DNA of 22,372 nucleotides from CAYPEK01 sp964409645. Its GTDB lineage: Bacteria; UBP15; UBA6099. The position numbers and the translations under genes were made by a program. The stretch lies in NCBI GenBank assembly GCA_964409645.1, contig CAYPEK010000071.1, positions 1-22,372 on the forward strand, read 5' to 3'. Under the pieces are notes generated by a model, which made no database searches, was not told where the DNA came from, and saw nothing but the letters and a program-made list of their open reading frames with translations. This document shows, piece by piece, positions 5,914 through 14,746 of this stretch (position 1 is its first letter; the number at the start of each line of letters is the position of its first letter).

Positions 5914-8640
5914 TCATTTCTTCTCACCGCCGCCGCCCTGCGGACCTTTTGGCGGTCCGCCCGGAGGTCTGTAATAACGTCTGCGGCGATTGCGGTTGCT
6001 TTTCTTTGGCCCGTCGCCCTGTTGTCCGCCCGCCTGTTGGTTGGGCGGCTGGCCGCCCTTCTGCTGCTGAGGTTTTTGTTGTTGATTCTGCTGCGGGTGC
6101 GGCTGTTGCCGGTTGTCACCTTGCTTATATTGGCCCTGCGGCCTGCTCTGCTGACGGTTGTCTCCGCCTTGCTTGTGTTCCTGCCTGTAGTTGCGGTCGT
6201 GCGTATGGCCACCGGGCTGTTTGATCGGCTTCTGTTGTGGCTGCTGCGGCCTCTGCTGCTGTCCCTGCCCTTGCTTGGGCTTCTGCCCGGGATCAACGGA
6301 GGTCACGATCTTATCCTTATCCTGTTGCTTCAAAACAATCGAACGCGCGCCGGACTCCTGCTGCTTACGATTACCATGGCGACCGTCATACCTCCGCGCG
6401 CCCTTCTGCTGTTTCTCCGGCTGATTAAAAAGAAGTATAAACATCGACGCGGTCGGGAGAATAAGGCTTGTCGTCGCCGGTACAATACCGGAATCATTAA
6501 AAAGGAACGCCGCAATCGCGCCGCCGAGCGCCGCGAGATACGACTTCCTGAAGAAATCGTTTTTGTTGAACAGCTTCGTAATCCGGTCCACAGGGAAATA
6601 ATGGCCCGCGAGCGTCACAGCAAGCGTCACCACGAAAAGCGCGCTCCAGAAGCTGACACGCAGCAACCTGAGATTCACCGACAGTTTACGAAAAACGACC
6701 TTTAAGAACTCGCCGCCGCCACCACCGCCGAAAATCCTGTCCATCATCCGCGCCACGTGCGACTCGCCGCCGCCGAGGTGCATGTCAATAAACACTACCA
6801 CTCCGCACATCGCCACAACCGCAACCGTTATGCCGACCAGCATCTTCCAGTTCAGTTTCCCGCCTGCTATCAGCAGCGTCATTATGAGAAACCCAAACAG
6901 ACACGATATAAGGCCGCCGAAATTGGCGCCGATGAATGGCGCCCCAACCACTACAGTGATTGCGAGAAAAAACACAATCGAACATGCCTTGACCGCGCGG
7001 CGCGCCTTGTCCTTCGTCGCATCGAGAAGCAGCCCCGACAGGAGTATAGGCGCCCCTACAAGAAAGCCCATGAACTCGTTTCCGATCCCGTAGAACCGCG
7101 CGCCCAACTGCGGGTAATAACCGAGCACTGAGTATTTAATCAACTGCGCGCCGGTAAGCTGATCCGCAACAAGCGTCACAATGTAGAGCGCGGCAAGAGT
7201 AAACATTTTCCACTGGAAGCCCGGCACAATGCCGGCCGCAATTGCTATCAGCGCCGCCAGTCCGAAGAATGCGAGCAGGTACAACACAGGGTCCGTTATC
7301 TGCGGAAAGCCGCCGAGAAGCAGGAACGCGAGGAACATCGAAGCCGTGTAAAGAATTATCACCGTCATCAGCATCCGCCACCACTTGGCCGCCTTTTCAA
7401 GTCGCAGCGTCGTCAGAAATCCGACAAGCAGGACAACCAGATGCCAAATGATGATTCCTTTGAGGAAACCGATCTGAGATTCAACAAGAACGTCGCGGTC
7501 GTGTATTACCTTAAGAAATGCGAGCTGTTTTTCATTGCGCATCACTTCCAGAGGAGAGCCGATGAAATCCGGCGCGGGCGCGATGCCGAAGAACGCGCAT
7601 ACATGCGGCGCGAAATCCGTGTTTTTCACTATCCCGGGACGGCGTGTTGATTGCGAGGTTAAAATAGCCGGCCCTGTGCCAATCCCGGCACCCATCGCGA
7701 ACATAGGTGTCAGGGTGTCTTTCTGCCTGCTTGCGCCTCGCGGCGGAGTCGGCACCACGACAAGTATCTGAGTTTTTGACAGGTCAACTTTCGATACAAC
7801 CCATTTAACAAAAACGCCCAGCTCACCAAGCGTCTTTTCCTTCGCTTTTGCGTATTCCGCCGCGGCAGCGGATATGCCGAACCGATCCACACGGTTCATG
7901 TCGCCGTAGTAAATTACAATAAAATCCGCCTTCGTTTCCACATCGAGAAACTTATTCTTTAGTTTATCAACATCCGTTCTGTAACCCATCGGGGAGAAAT
8001 TGTCTTGTAAAACAAGATCCGCCGATACGTCGCCGACATCCACCTGTCCGTCTTCATCCATTGCGATGATCACAGCGCCTCGCTCGAAACGTCCGAACAA
8101 GTCCGAGTTGCCGACCACAGCCGTGCGAACGCCATTGCTTTTAAGCAATTCGCCCAGCGCACCCGGCCTAGCCATCCATTGCGTCTCTGCATTCTTTTGC
8201 TGGAATGCGCCTATTCCAAGATGCACTATTCCGCTGTCGGGTTCTTTCCGCCCGGTCCTTACCGAGTAAGTAGTCCCCGCGGGGCGGTTCTCAAACAATT
8301 CGTCCGCATTGAACGCTAACGGCCCGTTTGCATCTCCCTCGGCGCTGAGGCCCGATCCGAGCGTGAGATACGCTCCGGACTCTATCTCGGTCGAGCCGTC
8401 GCGCGGGCTCGCCGCTTCGGATCTCGACACCATTATGCCTAACGCGCCGCGCTCTTCGATGCCTCGCATCACCTTCAGCGTCGGCGTCGCCCAGTCGTTA
8501 AACCCGACGTTGTCCGCTACTATTACAACGAGCTTTTTGCCTCCTGCACCCTCTGCGGAGGCTGTGCCGGCAAAACCGGCAATTACGGCGATACATGAAA
8601 CACATAAAGCCGCATGTCTAACAAATTTTTTAAAATTCAC
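5914..8640 (-). CDS. Exported alkaline-phosphatase-like domain fused to 11-TM membrane domain with Q/G/R-rich tail
   Basis: The product is 908 aa from the GTG at 8640, which has AAGGGAG 9 nt upstream. An ATG at 8676 would add 12 residues but lacks a ribosome-binding site. Residues 1-29 are a signal peptide cleaved at ASA-EG. Residues 35-365 resemble the alkaline phosphatase/phosphoglyceromutase fold: LVVIVADNVGFNDW, then IVIYYGDMNRVDRFG, then ILVVVPTPPRG. Ordinary SDHG-type metal ligands are not obvious, so activity is doubtful. Residues 394-739 hold about eleven membrane segments, with ARFYGIGNEFMG after the fourth and FNDSGIVPATTS near the tenth. I recall such motifs from uncharacterised Firmicutes-type membrane proteins. 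A hexaglycine lies near 638-643. The last 169 or so residues are Gln/Pro/Gly/Lys/Arg-rich, with two copies of a KQGDNRQQ-like unit and an RNRRRRYYRPPGG end. The predicted topology puts the phosphatase-like domain outside and the tail inside. The function is unknown; an envelope role is inferred. MazG-like and SRPBCC genes follow. Confidence 0.8.
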   Translation of the reverse strand: MNFKKFVRHAALCVSCIAVIAGFAGTASAEGAGGKKLVVIVADNVGFNDWATPTLKVMRGIEERGALGIMVSRSEAASPRDGSTEIESGAYLTLGSGLSAEGDANGPLAFNADELFENRPAGTTYSVRTGRKEPDSGIVHLGIGAFQQKNAETQWMARPGALGELLKSNGVRTAVVGNSDLFGRFERGAVIIAMDEDGQVDVGDVSADLVLQDNFSPMGYRTDVDKLKNKFLDVETKADFIVIYYGDMNRVDRFGISAAAAEYAKAKEKTLGELGVFVKWVVSKVDLSKTQILVVVPTPPRGASRQKDTLTPMFAMGAGIGTGPAILTSQSTRRPGIVKNTDFAPHVCAFFGIAPAPDFIGSPLEVMRNEKQLAFLKVIHDRDVLVESQIGFLKGIIIWHLVVLLVGFLTTLRLEKAAKWWRMLMTVIILYTASMFLAFLLLGGFPQITDPVLYLLAFFGLAALIAIAAGIVPGFQWKMFTLAALYIVTLVADQLTGAQLIKYSVLGYYPQLGARFYGIGNEFMGFLVGAPILLSGLLLDATKDKARRAVKACSIVFFLAITVVVGAPFIGANFGGLISCLFGFLIMTLLIAGGKLNWKMLVGITVAVVAMCGVVVFIDMHLGGGESHVARMMDRIFGGGGGGEFLKVVFRKLSVNLRLLRVSFWSALFVVTLAVTLAGHYFPVDRITKLFNKNDFFRKSYLAALGGAIAAFLFNDSGIVPATTSLILPTASMFILLFNQPEKQQKGARRYDGRHGNRKQQESGARSIVLKQQDKDKIVTSVDPGQKPKQGQGQQQRPQQPQQKPIKQPGGHTHDRNYRQEHKQGGDNRQQSRPQGQYKQGDNRQQPHPQQNQQQKPQQQKGGQPPNQQAGGQQGDGPKKSNRNRRRRYYRPPGGPPKGPQGGGGEKK

Positions 8641-8769
8641 CTTATGATTCTCCCTTATCACAGACCGAAAAAACATCGCTTCATTCTACTTCCGCGGCGT
8701 AAATTTGTCTATTATGCGCGAGTGCTGCATTCCGTTATACCGCGTCGATATTTCATTTTTCGTGTCATG

Positions 8770-8778
8770 TGCTATATT
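8770..8778 (+). promoter_or_regulatory. Extended -10 promoter for the SCP2-like gene
   Basis: TGCTATATT is a TGn extended -10 with a near-consensus hexamer; the -35 region 16-18 bp upstream is weak. The predicted start is near 8785, giving a leader of about 60 nt that ends in GAGGTGAT at 8831-8838. The remaining divergent gap (8641-8769) is AT-rich and presumably carries the promoter of the membrane protein, which I could not place. Confidence 0.55.
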
Positions 8779-8843
8779 ATTGCAAAAGCGGCGTTTCCGC
8801 GGCCGGGAGGTTCGCGCCCGAATCTTACGTGAGGTGATTTGTA

Positions 8844-9305
8844 ATGTCTATCTGGATGAAAATCGCATTGTTCTTTACCCAAACGCTGTACAAAATCAAG
8901 CAACTCCTCGGCCTTGCCCCGAAAGCCGTCGCCCTGCCCGATGCCTCGGGCGGTTTCTCATACCTGCTAATTAAAAAAGCGGAAACGCTCAACCAGTTCC
9001 CGAAATTCGCCGAGAAATCCAAGGGACTGAATACCGTAATCAAGCTCGAAAACAGCGGCAAATCAGCGCTCGTAAAAATCGACAACGGCAAAGTGACTGT
9101 CGCCGAGAACGGCCTCGATCCGAAAGTGTCGGTTATATTCTCCGACGCCGGCTGGGCAGGACTCGTCAACGGCGAAAACGTCCAGAACCTCGTCATGAAC
9201 GGCGGTATTAAATTTACAGGCGATATCGCTTCGATGATGCAGTATATGAGCGCCCTCAAGCTCTTTTTCCTCTGTATCACGGACAAGCTCGACATGACGA
9301 AATAA
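8844..9305 (+). CDS. SCP2 sterol-binding-domain protein
   Basis: The product is 153 aa. After a hydrophobic, basic N-terminal helix (MSIWMKIALFFTQTLYKIKQLLGL), residues 60-145 fit the SCP2 fold: VIKLENSGKSALVKIDNGKVTVAENGLDPKV, then ISFSD-type strands (SVIFSDAGWAGLVNGE) and the closing MNGGIKFTGDIASMMQYMSALKLFF. The GDIASMM-like helix after a short sheet is typical of the family. SCP2 proteins bind lipids or fatty acyl groups in a tunnel. The N-terminal helix could tether the protein to the membrane but is not a clear cleavable signal. The start has GAGGTGAT with 9-nt spacing. It is a single gene, divergent from the membrane protein and convergent with the radical SAM operon. The 69-bp gap after it holds only a weak hairpin (9346-9366) without a T run. 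Confidence 0.8.
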   Translation: MSIWMKIALFFTQTLYKIKQLLGLAPKAVALPDASGGFSYLLIKKAETLNQFPKFAEKSKGLNTVIKLENSGKSALVKIDNGKVTVAENGLDPKVSVIFSDAGWAGLVNGENVQNLVMNGGIKFTGDIASMMQYMSALKLFFLCITDKLDMTK

Positions 9306-9374
9306 ATCGTCAGTAATTCGCAATTAATATAATTGTCAGTGAAATGCGCTTAAGGTGTCTTAACGCGACTTATA

Positions 9375-10328
9375 TTATTCTTCGAGGACGCTCTTCAGCG
9401 CGGCGCCGTAGTCGTAGTTCCAGTTAAGCAGCGACCAAGTCGTGCAGCGCGCGCAGTAGGGCCAGTCGCCGAATTTCTGCGACAGGTGCGCCTCGCGGAG
9501 CCGCTTCATCTCCGGACTGTTCCACGCCTCTTCCAGCGTCACGCCCGACGCGAAATCGAACAGCACCGACTCGCTGCACCAGTCGTTGAAGCAATACCGC
9601 AGCTTGCCGTCGCTCGTAACGGTCATCCGCCGCCACGGCACGAGACACGGATGCCTCCGGCTTCTGTCGCCGGACTCGTCGCGGCCGCTCACCAAGCCGC
9701 CAAAGTTCGTGAACACCCGCGTGATGACGCGGTCAACCCGCGGTTTCCAGTACTCCTCGAACGCCTTCAACTCCGCGTTCGTCTCCGGCAGGTCGATAAT
9801 GCTAACCATGATCTTCGTCTTCGCGCCGCGCCGGTTGCGCTCCGCCACCAGATAGTTCACACGGTCGAGAATCTCCTCATACTCGCCCTGCCCGCGCCCC
9901 GGCCTCAGCGCGTGGTAACTCTCAATCGAAAATGCGTTCATGCTCACCTCGACCACATCTATACCGTGGTCGAGCAGCTTATCTATCTTGTCGCGTGTCA
10001 GCAACGTGCCGTTCGTGTTCAGAGTCGTGGGACGGAGGCCGAGCTTCTTCGCGTAGGCAACCATGTCAAGAAAGCGCGGATGCAGCATCGGTTCGCCGTC
10101 GCAAGTGAAGCGCAGAATCGCACCGGGGTGCGCGGCGATCTCGTCCGCGAGGCGCGTGAAAACGTCCCAGTCGAGATACGAGGGTTTATAATCGTCACGT
10201 TCCTTTATGGACGCGTACGCGCAGTGCGCGCACACAAGATTGCACGCATTGGTAATCACGACATGTGTCATCGGCGGGAACGCTGCGCCCGCATCGTCCG
10301 CAAATCCGTAATTTATCTCTTCAGCCAT
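9375..10328 (-). CDS. Radical SAM protein with SPASM/twitch-type C-terminus
   Basis: The product is 317 aa. The [4Fe-4S]-SAM motif is C29-NLV-C33-AH-C36, followed by CDGEPMLHP (the GGE-like SAM motif), TLNTNGTLL and VVEVSMNAF, the usual radical SAM half-barrel. The C-terminal module has C228-x12-G-x4-C246, C251 and C292-x2-C295-xxW, the cysteine layout of SPASM/twitch auxiliary-cluster domains. Such enzymes often modify peptides or proteins, though others act on small molecules; the substrate is unknown. The ATG at 10328 lies inside the end of the upstream B12-type gene (16-nt overlap), with GGAGG and GAGGA before it, so translation is probably coupled. It is the last gene of the five-gene operon 14721-9375. 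Its C-terminal CxxC-xxW-x-L pattern is shared with the two proteins at 17355-19658, so these three are related. Confidence 0.88.
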   Translation of the reverse strand: MAEEINYGFADDAGAAFPPMTHVVITNACNLVCAHCAYASIKERDDYKPSYLDWDVFTRLADEIAAHPGAILRFTCDGEPMLHPRFLDMVAYAKKLGLRPTTLNTNGTLLTRDKIDKLLDHGIDVVEVSMNAFSIESYHALRPGRGQGEYEEILDRVNYLVAERNRRGAKTKIMVSIIDLPETNAELKAFEEYWKPRVDRVITRVFTNFGGLVSGRDESGDRSRRHPCLVPWRRMTVTSDGKLRYCFNDWCSESVLFDFASGVTLEEAWNSPEMKRLREAHLSQKFGDWPYCARCTTWSLLNWNYDYGAALKSVLEE

Positions 10329-11746
10329 TCCTCAACCTTCCTCCTGCGCGCCGGGTCCGTTTCGAAGTTAATTCGCCGCCACGCCTCTTTGCGGAACCGC
10401 AAAATATCATCAGGCGTGAAATCCGGCGTCTGCACGTGCCCGCGACCGAACCCGAACACAAGCGAGTCGTCGTCGAACCCGTCCACAAAATAACCCTCGC
10501 GCGCGCAGATGTCGTACATCTCAGTACCCGGATAAGGCGTCGCGATCGAGAACGAAACATAATCGCAGTCGATATCTTTCGCGAACTGCACCGTCTCCTC
10601 GATCTGATCGAGCGTTTCGCCGGGGAAGCCGATCACGAACATCCCCGTCGTCTCGATCCCGATCTCCGCGAACTTGCGCGCCAGCCGTTTCGTCTTCTCC
10701 ACATTCAGCGGCTTGTGAATGATTTTCGACAAAACCTCCTGACAGCCGCTCTCGAACGCGAGATACACCGAATAGCAGCCGCTCGCCTTCATCTTTTCGA
10801 TCAGTTCCTCATCCATCGCGTACAGCGCGATCCCGTTCGGCGTCATCCAAGTCAAGTCGAACCCGCGTTCGATTATGCCGTCGAAAATCGCCGCCGCGCG
10901 ATCGCGGTCCCACGTCAGGTTGTCATCCAGAAACGCAATTTCCTTTATCCCGTACGTCTCGATAAGATGCTCTATCTCGTCGAGCACCCGCTTCGGCGAG
11001 TGAGCACGGTACTTGCGTCCCATCATGTGCCGCGCGCCACAGAATATGCACTTCGCCGGGCAACCGCGCGACGTAAACATGCTCGTATGCGGCCTCCGCA
11101 GCGGCCCGAACCGGTACGACCGATCCGTGTTGATATACAAATCCATTTTCATCAGATGCAGCGCCGGCATAGGCAGCGAATCCACATCTTCAATGAAACC
11201 ATCTTTCGGAATTATCACCGGCGCGCCCGCTGAGTCCCTGTAGCCGACACCGTCGGGAAGCGAATCCTTCGATCCCGATTCGATCGCCCGCAGCAGCACC
11301 GGAAAAGTCGTGTCCGACTCGCCGAGCATAATCCAGTCCACGTTCGGGTCCGCAAGAGCCTTCTCAGGCTGAGTCGTCGGGTAAATGCCGCCCATAATCA
11401 CCGCCGCGCCGGGGCAAGCCTCGCGCGCGAGCGCCGCCATGCGGTGAGCCGTGATATACTGATCCGTGCCGCCGACCGAAATCCCGATAACATCCGGCGC
11501 GAACCGTGCGAACCGCTCACGAATCCCGTCGTCGCTCACGCCGACGCGTTTCACAAGTTCGCGCACGCTTTCCTCGCGGTCGAACCCTTCAATCACCGAA
11601 TCGAAGATGTCTATTTCATAATCGCGCTCGACCATCGCGGCGAGATAAGCAAGCCCAAGCGGCGGCGCAATGCGTTTCACCGCGTCCTCCGACGGCATCA
11701 GCAGCGGCGGCATCGCCAACGTGATCTTCTTTATTTTTCCGCTCAT
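10313..11746 (-). CDS. B12-binding-type radical SAM protein (BchE/HpnJ-like architecture)
   Basis: The product is 477 aa. Residues 5-160 form a Rossmann-type cobalamin-binding domain: ITLAMPPLLMP, IAPPLGLAYLAAMVE, FAPDVIGISVGG, VIMGGIYPTTQPE and VDWIMLGESD. The DxHxxG base-off motif is absent, as in many members. The radical SAM domain follows with C229-PAK-C233-IF-C236, FLDDNLTWDRDRA, YLAFESGCQEVL and TGMFVIGFPGET. The C-terminus (FTPDDILRFRKEAWRRINF) is the usual extension. Characterised members methylate unactivated carbons or phosphorus, or cyclise and rearrange rings, in lipids, pigments and natural products; the substrate here cannot be told. Its ATG overlaps the upstream stop as ATGA (4 nt), and its own end overlaps the next gene by 16 nt. 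Lengths and motifs are complete. Confidence 0.9.
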   Translation of the reverse strand: MSGKIKKITLAMPPLLMPSEDAVKRIAPPLGLAYLAAMVERDYEIDIFDSVIEGFDREESVRELVKRVGVSDDGIRERFARFAPDVIGISVGGTDQYITAHRMAALAREACPGAAVIMGGIYPTTQPEKALADPNVDWIMLGESDTTFPVLLRAIESGSKDSLPDGVGYRDSAGAPVIIPKDGFIEDVDSLPMPALHLMKMDLYINTDRSYRFGPLRRPHTSMFTSRGCPAKCIFCGARHMMGRKYRAHSPKRVLDEIEHLIETYGIKEIAFLDDNLTWDRDRAAAIFDGIIERGFDLTWMTPNGIALYAMDEELIEKMKASGCYSVYLAFESGCQEVLSKIIHKPLNVEKTKRLARKFAEIGIETTGMFVIGFPGETLDQIEETVQFAKDIDCDYVSFSIATPYPGTEMYDICAREGYFVDGFDDDSLVFGFGRGHVQTPDFTPDDILRFRKEAWRRINFETDPARRRKVEEWLKR

Positions 11747-13128
11747 TTATTTTCGCTTTCCGGCAAATCAGCCAAGCCCCTTTTGCGAACCTTTATATTA
11801 TAAATGTTTGATGTCTCCGCAAGAAGTTTCCGGCAGCGCTCGTTCAATTCGTCGCTCAGTTCGAGCGCGCGGCCGGGCGGAATCAAATCGGTGTAAATCG
11901 GCACATTCGGGAAAATAAAACCCGGTGAAACCGTGTCCATCCAGTTATGACCGTGCCATTTCGGCAGCGAATTGAACAGCGGCGTTCCCGGAAAAACCAT
12001 CGTCGGGTAAAAATCGCCCGGATAAAAATGATAATCCCTTATCCAGCGCTCCACCGTCTCGATTTCACTATACAGGTCGTCCTCTTTCTGACCGGGCAAA
12101 CCGACTATAAAGTGCGCCATCGGCGTAATGCCCGCCTCGTGAGTCAGCCTTATGCCTCGTTCGATCTGCTCGAATGTCTGATCCTTATCAATCGCCGCCA
12201 GCGCCTCGTCGTCGAGAGATTCCACTCCATAAGACAACAGGATGCAACCCGCCGCGCTCATCGCCTCAAGCGTAGGCGCATCCACAACCGACAATCGCCC
12301 CATAGCGTACCATTTCAGATTGTTAAGACCGCGCCGAACCATCTCCGAGCATAGAGCCCGAACCCATTCCGGCGAAACCGTCAGCAGCAGGTCGTAGAAG
12401 AGCAGGCCCGGCTGCGGATTGTTGCTCATCAGCTTCTCAATCTCGTCGCAAACGAGATCGGGCCGTCTGCCCTGCCACTTCGCAAACGCGGCCGAGATGC
12501 AGAACCGGCAGCGATACGCGCATCCGCGGCTCGCCGAAATTCCATTGGCGTCGATCCGGCCGTGAACCGGCGAGTCGATGTACGTCGTGTACTCGTTCAT
12601 CGGGAGCAGATCTCGCGCGGGTTGCGGAATTTCGTCGATGCCGAAATTCGGCGGCGCGGGATTCCGGCGCAGCGAACCGTCCGGAAGCAGCGTAATCGCG
12701 CCCGGCGCATCCGCCGCGCGGCCGCCGTCCGAAATCGTCCGGCAGAACTCGAGCATCGCGCGGTCGGCGTACCCCGCGAGCACGGCGTCGGCGTTGCCGT
12801 AACGCAACACCGTCTCCGGCGTTCCCGACGGATGCGCGCCGCCGTAAACCACCGTCGCGCCCGTATCCGACCGGCAGAACGCCGCCAGTTCCGCCGCCGC
12901 CGGGAAATTCGGCGTCATCGCGGATATGCCGACAACATCCGGCGCCTCTGCGCGAATCAGAGACTCGCGCCGCGCCCATCTGTCCTCCGTACGGAAATCT
13001 ATTATCGAGACATCGCCGAACCCATTCTCGCGGAGAACGGCGGCAAGCGTCGCTATGCCGAGCGGCGGCATATAGTGGTGGATCGCCCCGCCATGAAAGC
13101 CAGCCGGTTGTATCAACAGGATTTTCAT
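11743..13128 (-). CDS. B12-binding-type radical SAM protein, second copy
   Basis: The product is 461 aa. It begins at once with the cobalamin-type domain (MKILLIQPAGFHGG, MPPLGIATLAAVLRE, APDVVGISAMTPNF, VVYGGAHPSGTPE), again without DxHxxG. The radical SAM motif is C203-AYR-C207-RF-C210. It then has LLFYDLLLTV where most relatives have a DD..F strand, LSYGVESLDDEALAAIDK, and AHFIVGLPGQKEDD. It is clearly a family partner of the 10313-11746 protein but too divergent to be a recent duplicate, so the two probably do successive or different steps. The start is 7 nt after the GNAT stop with only a weak ribosome-binding site, so it probably depends on coupling. It overlaps the following gene by 4 nt. 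Confidence 0.9.
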   Translation of the reverse strand: MKILLIQPAGFHGGAIHHYMPPLGIATLAAVLRENGFGDVSIIDFRTEDRWARRESLIRAEAPDVVGISAMTPNFPAAAELAAFCRSDTGATVVYGGAHPSGTPETVLRYGNADAVLAGYADRAMLEFCRTISDGGRAADAPGAITLLPDGSLRRNPAPPNFGIDEIPQPARDLLPMNEYTTYIDSPVHGRIDANGISASRGCAYRCRFCISAAFAKWQGRRPDLVCDEIEKLMSNNPQPGLLFYDLLLTVSPEWVRALCSEMVRRGLNNLKWYAMGRLSVVDAPTLEAMSAAGCILLSYGVESLDDEALAAIDKDQTFEQIERGIRLTHEAGITPMAHFIVGLPGQKEDDLYSEIETVERWIRDYHFYPGDFYPTMVFPGTPLFNSLPKWHGHNWMDTVSPGFIFPNVPIYTDLIPPGRALELSDELNERCRKLLAETSNIYNIKVRKRGLADLPESENK

Positions 13129-13135
13129 TCTTATT

Positions 13136-13726
13136 TCATTTAACGCCCGCCGGCCGTGCAGTCGCGTCCGGCTTCATAACTTCCTCGAAATCGCTCTTGA
13201 GAATGCCCATCACGATCTTATCCACGTATTTGCCGCCGTACTGCTCGTGCTTGCGCAGCACACCTTCGCGTCTCATCCCCACCGATTCGTAAAGTCGAAG
13301 CGCGGCCTTGTTGTCGGCGTGCAGGATCAGCCATACGCGGTTGAGCCCGAGAGAGTTGAAGCAATAGTACAACGCGAGAAGCATCGCCTCCCGCGCGTAG
13401 CCCTTCCCTCTGTCCGCCGCGCCGCCAATGAAAATGTTCAGCATTGCGTTGCGGTCCCGTCCGCTGATATTCGACAGCCCGATATTTCCGATATGGCGGC
13501 CCGTACGCCTCAGAACAACGGCAAAAACACGCTTCGACTCGTCCGATTGCATTGCGTCAAACCATTTCTTTTGCGACGCGGTTGTCACTGGAGTCGCGAC
13601 GCCCATGTAGTACGCCGTATCCGGTTCGTTGATCCATCGCGTCACCGACTTAAGATCGCCCGTGCGCAGGCCGCGCAATGCGATCCTCGCGCCTTCGATA
13701 AGATATGTTTCCTTCTTCGCGGCCAT
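13136..13726 (-). CDS. GNAT N-acetyltransferase (RimJ/RimL-like)
   Basis: The product is 196 aa. The layout is that of the RimJ/RimL/SpeG-type GNAT fold: LRGLRTGDLKSVTRWINEPDT at the start, FAVVLRRTGRHIGNIGL for the central strands, the acetyl-CoA loop ADRGKGYAREAMLLALYYCF (R/Q-xx-G-x-G/A motif), then LNRVWLILHADNKAALRLYESVGMRREGVLRKHEQYGGKYVD. It transfers an acetyl or acyl group from CoA to an amine; the acceptor is unknown. Its ATG overlaps the upstream DUF475 stop by one base (TAATG), and it is 7 nt from the next gene, which places it firmly in the radical SAM operon. Within that setting it could acylate the product or an aminosugar or amino acid precursor, but that is inference. Confidence 0.88.
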   Translation of the reverse strand: MAAKKETYLIEGARIALRGLRTGDLKSVTRWINEPDTAYYMGVATPVTTASQKKWFDAMQSDESKRVFAVVLRRTGRHIGNIGLSNISGRDRNAMLNIFIGGAADRGKGYAREAMLLALYYCFNSLGLNRVWLILHADNKAALRLYESVGMRREGVLRKHEQYGGKYVDKIVMGILKSDFEEVMKPDATARPAGVK

Positions 13727-14721
13727 TATCGATCGAGCTTTCTCTTTTTCGCTTTCTTATTTTTATCCTTTTTCTTTTTCGATTCGGGTGCTATTCCCTG
13801 TTCCGCCTGCTCCCTTTTCAACTGCCTCACGGATTTCCAGAAAAACGCGCCGATGATGACAAACGTCAGAACCGGCGATACCATCTCGTGCACCTCGACC
13901 CCGAACCCTTCGAAAATCATAACCGCGCCGAGACAGGCAATCGAGTACATCGCGCCGTTCTTCAGGTACTTGTAACTCTTTATCCTCTTTATGTTACCGA
14001 CCGTCAATTGGCGCACGACTATCGCGCCCAGCCCGTTGCCGGCGATGATCAGCGGAACCGACAGCGTGAATGCGAACGCGCCGAGCACGCCGTCTATCGA
14101 AAATGTAGCGTCGATCACTTCGAGATAGAAAATCTTGCTGAGATCGGAGAGTCCTTCGCTCATCAAGTTCTTTTCGCTGCGCTCCGCGTTCTGCTTGAAA
14201 GCGTGAGAAATAAAGAACGCCGCCGAGCCGACAGTCGCTCCGAACGCCACCAGCGGCGCGTTCTTCTCAGAGAACCACACGATCACCGCGAGAAGAATCG
14301 ACGCAACCGCGAAAAACCAGACATCCTTTCGCTCGAAAAACTTCTCCGTAATCAGCCCGTAATTTTTCGGTTCGATAAAAAGCCAGTGAAGGAACAGAAA
14401 GAAAAGGAACGTGCCGCCGCCCATCAGTAGCACCGGCTTCGACGCCTCAACCGCCTCATGCACTTTCGGGTCGCTGCTGAACGCCGCCGTAAGCGCGCCG
14501 ATCGGGCCCAGCGACGGCATCGCCATCCACACAATGAACCACGGCAGAAGGCCGCGCACGATGAAAACCGCGAAAAGAATGCCCCAGATGAGAAACCAGC
14601 GGCGTCCCTTGCGGGTCATCGTCGAGAGCACTTCCGCGTTGATGACCGCATTGTCTATGCTGCTAACCGTCTCGAACAGGCACAGACCGACAACTATCAT
14701 TATAGAAGTAGCAATACTCAT
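13726..14721 (-). CDS. DUF475 / TerC-like integral membrane protein
   Basis: The product is 331 aa with about nine hydrophobic segments. Two repeated acidic motifs, SSIDNAVINAEVL near residue 20 and EVIDATFSIDGVLGAFAF near 200, are the paired signatures of the DUF475/TerC superfamily. They place Asp and Asn residues inside the membrane and suggest metal binding or export. TerC relatives are linked to manganese or other metal homeostasis; the exact role of DUF475 is not known to me. The C-terminus is a Lys-rich cytoplasmic tail (KKKKDKNKKAKKRK). It is the first gene of the operon, with GAGGCGG before the ATG and a candidate promoter at 14747-14776. Its link to the radical SAM genes downstream is positional only. 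Confidence 0.85.
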   Translation of the reverse strand: MSIATSIMIVVGLCLFETVSSIDNAVINAEVLSTMTRKGRRWFLIWGILFAVFIVRGLLPWFIVWMAMPSLGPIGALTAAFSSDPKVHEAVEASKPVLLMGGGTFLFFLFLHWLFIEPKNYGLITEKFFERKDVWFFAVASILLAVIVWFSEKNAPLVAFGATVGSAAFFISHAFKQNAERSEKNLMSEGLSDLSKIFYLEVIDATFSIDGVLGAFAFTLSVPLIIAGNGLGAIVVRQLTVGNIKRIKSYKYLKNGAMYSIACLGAVMIFEGFGVEVHEMVSPVLTFVIIGAFFWKSVRQLKREQAEQGIAPESKKKKDKNKKAKKRKLDR

Positions 14722-14746
14722 TTATAGCCGCCTCACAACTCTTTGA

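Noticed and set aside
5863..6705. 280-aa Leu-rich plus-strand frame that looks like a membrane protein
   Set aside because: It is the antisense reading of the Q/P/G-rich tail and membrane segments of the 5914-8640 protein; CAG/CAA-rich DNA reads as Leu on the other strand.
9346..9366. Hairpin after the SCP2-like gene as a terminator
   Set aside because: It has a five-base stem with a bulge and no T run on either strand.
9486..11233. Long Arg-rich plus-strand frames opposite the radical SAM genes
   Set aside because: They have composition typical of shadows and no start signals, and the minus strand carries intact radical SAM motifs.
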